Shown here piece after piece: positions 12,652-13,344 of a stretch of DNA of 13,344 nucleotides. This DNA comes from Gemmatimonadaceae bacterium (GTDB taxonomy: Bacteria > Gemmatimonadota > Gemmatimonadetes > Gemmatimonadales > Gemmatimonadaceae), in contig JADGQU010000033.1 of assembly GCA_017881545.1 (NCBI GenBank), forward strand, positions 1-13,344, in the 5' to 3' direction. Position numbers and translations under genes: made by a program. The stretch's first letter is position 1, and each line of letters starts with the position of its first letter. Below the pieces are notes generated by a model. It was not told the DNA's origin. It worked only from the letters and a program-made list of their open reading frames with translations, and ran no database searches.

Positions 12652-13344
12652 ATGACCCAGCCGCCTCCGGCCCCGACTCGGGCTCATGCCCCGCCGGCGC
12701 GGTCCACGGTCGCGGATCGTCTCGCCGAGATCGTGGGCGATCGCCATGTGCTGAGCCGCCCGAGCGAGCTGCTGGTCTACAACTCCGATGGATTGCCCGG
12801 ATACAGGCGCCAGCCCAGGCTCGCGGTTTTTCCGGGAACTCGGGAAGAGACCGTTGCAGTCGTGAGGCTGCTGGCCGATGAAGGACTCCCATTCGTCCCA
12901 CGAGGCGCAGGTACCGGGTTGTCCGGCGGAGCGCTCGCCGACGACATCGTCGTCATCGGGCTCCATCGTCTCAAGCAGATCATCTCGCTCGATGTCGAGA
13001 ACCGCCGCGCGACCGTCGAGCCCGGCGTCGTGAACCTCAGGCTCAACAAGCACGTCGCGCAGTACGGCCTTCTTTACGCTCCGGATCCCTCCAGCGAAGC
13101 GGCGTGCACCATCGGCGGCAACGTCGCCGAGAATGCGGGAGGTCCGCATTGCCTCAAGTACGGCGTCACGCTCAACCACGTCCTGGCGATGACGGTGGGA
13201 GCGGCCCTTGGTTACCTGATGGGTCGGGTCCGATTGGCCGACCGGCTGGGCGATCCCTGGCTCATCCTGCTGCTCCATCTGCCCGCACTCGTGGTCATCG
13301 TGCTGGCCTATATCTGGGCCGGACTGACCGAGGTCGCCGCGATC
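12652..13344 (+). CDS. GlcD-like FAD-binding oxidase, N-terminal part, joined in frame to ABC permease sequence (3' truncated by window edge)
   Basis: The first 181 residues are the FAD-binding (PCMH-type) domain of a GlcD/lactate-dehydrogenase-like 2-hydroxyacid oxidase: YNSDGLPGYRRQPRLAVFPG, VPRGAGTGLSGGAL (83-96), ATVEPGV, APDPSSEAACTIGGNVAEN and GGPHCLKYGV, as in glycolate oxidase. In homologues NHVL is followed by a strand and a DG turn leading to the rest of the domain. Here, after LNHVLAMTV, the frame passes directly into a different protein type (described separately), so the end of the FAD domain and the whole substrate-binding domain are missing. The frame stays open to the window edge. 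ATG 12652 is 13 nt after the kinase-family gene. Either a contig chimera or a fused, probably non-functional oxidase. Confidence 0.85.
   Translation, partial: MTQPPPAPTRAHAPPARSTVADRLAEIVGDRHVLSRPSELLVYNSDGLPGYRRQPRLAVFPGTREETVAVVRLLADEGLPFVPRGAGTGLSGGALADDIVVIGLHRLKQIISLDVENRRATVEPGVVNLRLNKHVAQYGLLYAPDPSSEAACTIGGNVAENAGGPHCLKYGVTLNHVLAMTVGAALGYLMGRVRLADRLGDPWLILLLHLPALVVIVLAYIWAGLTEVAAI
13196..13344 (+). other. ABC transporter permease-like segment (NitT/TauT/SsuC type) behind the oxidase junction
   Basis: From about 13196 the same frame encodes a membrane sequence: GYLMGRVRLADRLGDPW, then a hydrophobic helix LILLLHLPALVVIVLAYIW, then AGLTEVAAI. The order (glycine-rich helix end, LaDrLgDPw, helix with internal Pro, iWxGLTEvaaI) is that of the BPD_transp_1 domain in nitrate/taurine/sulfonate-type permeases, corresponding to an internal part of such a protein rather than its start. 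The first transmembrane segment of a permease is absent because the oxidase sequence is there instead. Confidence 0.7.

Noticed and set aside
12610..13278. 222-aa reverse-strand ORF
   Set aside because: Antisense to the oxidase/permease frame, whose motifs are unmistakable.
1..13344. CRISPR array, tRNA/rRNA, insertion sequence, cobalamin riboswitch
   Set aside because: No regularly spaced repeats, tRNA-like T-loop/acceptor patterns, transposase motifs or B12-box-like leader were seen on either strand by eye.

Overview
The window looks like a high-GC chromosomal segment of a diderm (Gram-negative) bacterium. The mpl gene, which acts in murein-peptide recycling, is a diderm trait. The sigma factor is the short primary-type form (about 295 aa, no region 1.1) common in the Bacteroidota/Gemmatimonadota side of the tree. 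Gemmatimonadota or a relative is my best guess, but it is an inference from gene style, not a marker-based assignment. No tRNA, rRNA, CRISPR array or insertion sequence was seen.

Layout. (1) 1-2389, plus strand: the 3' end of a class A beta-lactamase-type serine hydrolase, a 4-nt overlapping gene for a degenerate M15-like protein, then a glutamine-synthetase-fold ligase whose N-terminal half recalls the Pup ligase/deamidase family (PafA/Dop). (2) 2468-3049: a DUF1697 gene with no ATG/GTG/TTG at its conserved N-terminus. (3) 3081-3281: a 201-bp element with 51-bp imperfect inverted arms between convergent genes. (4) 3316-6458: mpl (minus) diverging from lspA (plus); lspA converges on a ferredoxin-NADP reductase (minus) so tightly that one CTAG supplies both stop codons. 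(5) 6549-7742: a small two-helix membrane protein, a GNAT acetyltransferase with an unclear start, and a minus-strand CPXCG zinc-ribbon-like protein. (6) 7822-10270: a tightly overlapping operon of PduO-type cobalamin adenosyltransferase, aroB and a 3D-domain envelope protein, with a perfect inverted repeat upstream and a terminator downstream. (7) 10388-11574: a 58-aa membrane peptide and a primary-type sigma factor, closed by a strong terminator. (8) 11721-13344: a diacylglycerol-kinase-family protein, then a GlcD-like FAD oxidase that switches in frame, near 13195, to ABC-transporter-permease sequence running off the window.

Common thread: several genes concern the cell envelope (serine hydrolase, M15-like protein, Mpl, LspA, 3D protein, lipid kinase-like protein) and sit among housekeeping genes (aroB, sigma factor, FNR). 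The most novel coding content is the PafA/Dop-like ligase cassette at the left end. The strangest sequence is the oxidase/permease junction at the right end, which may be an assembly chimera.
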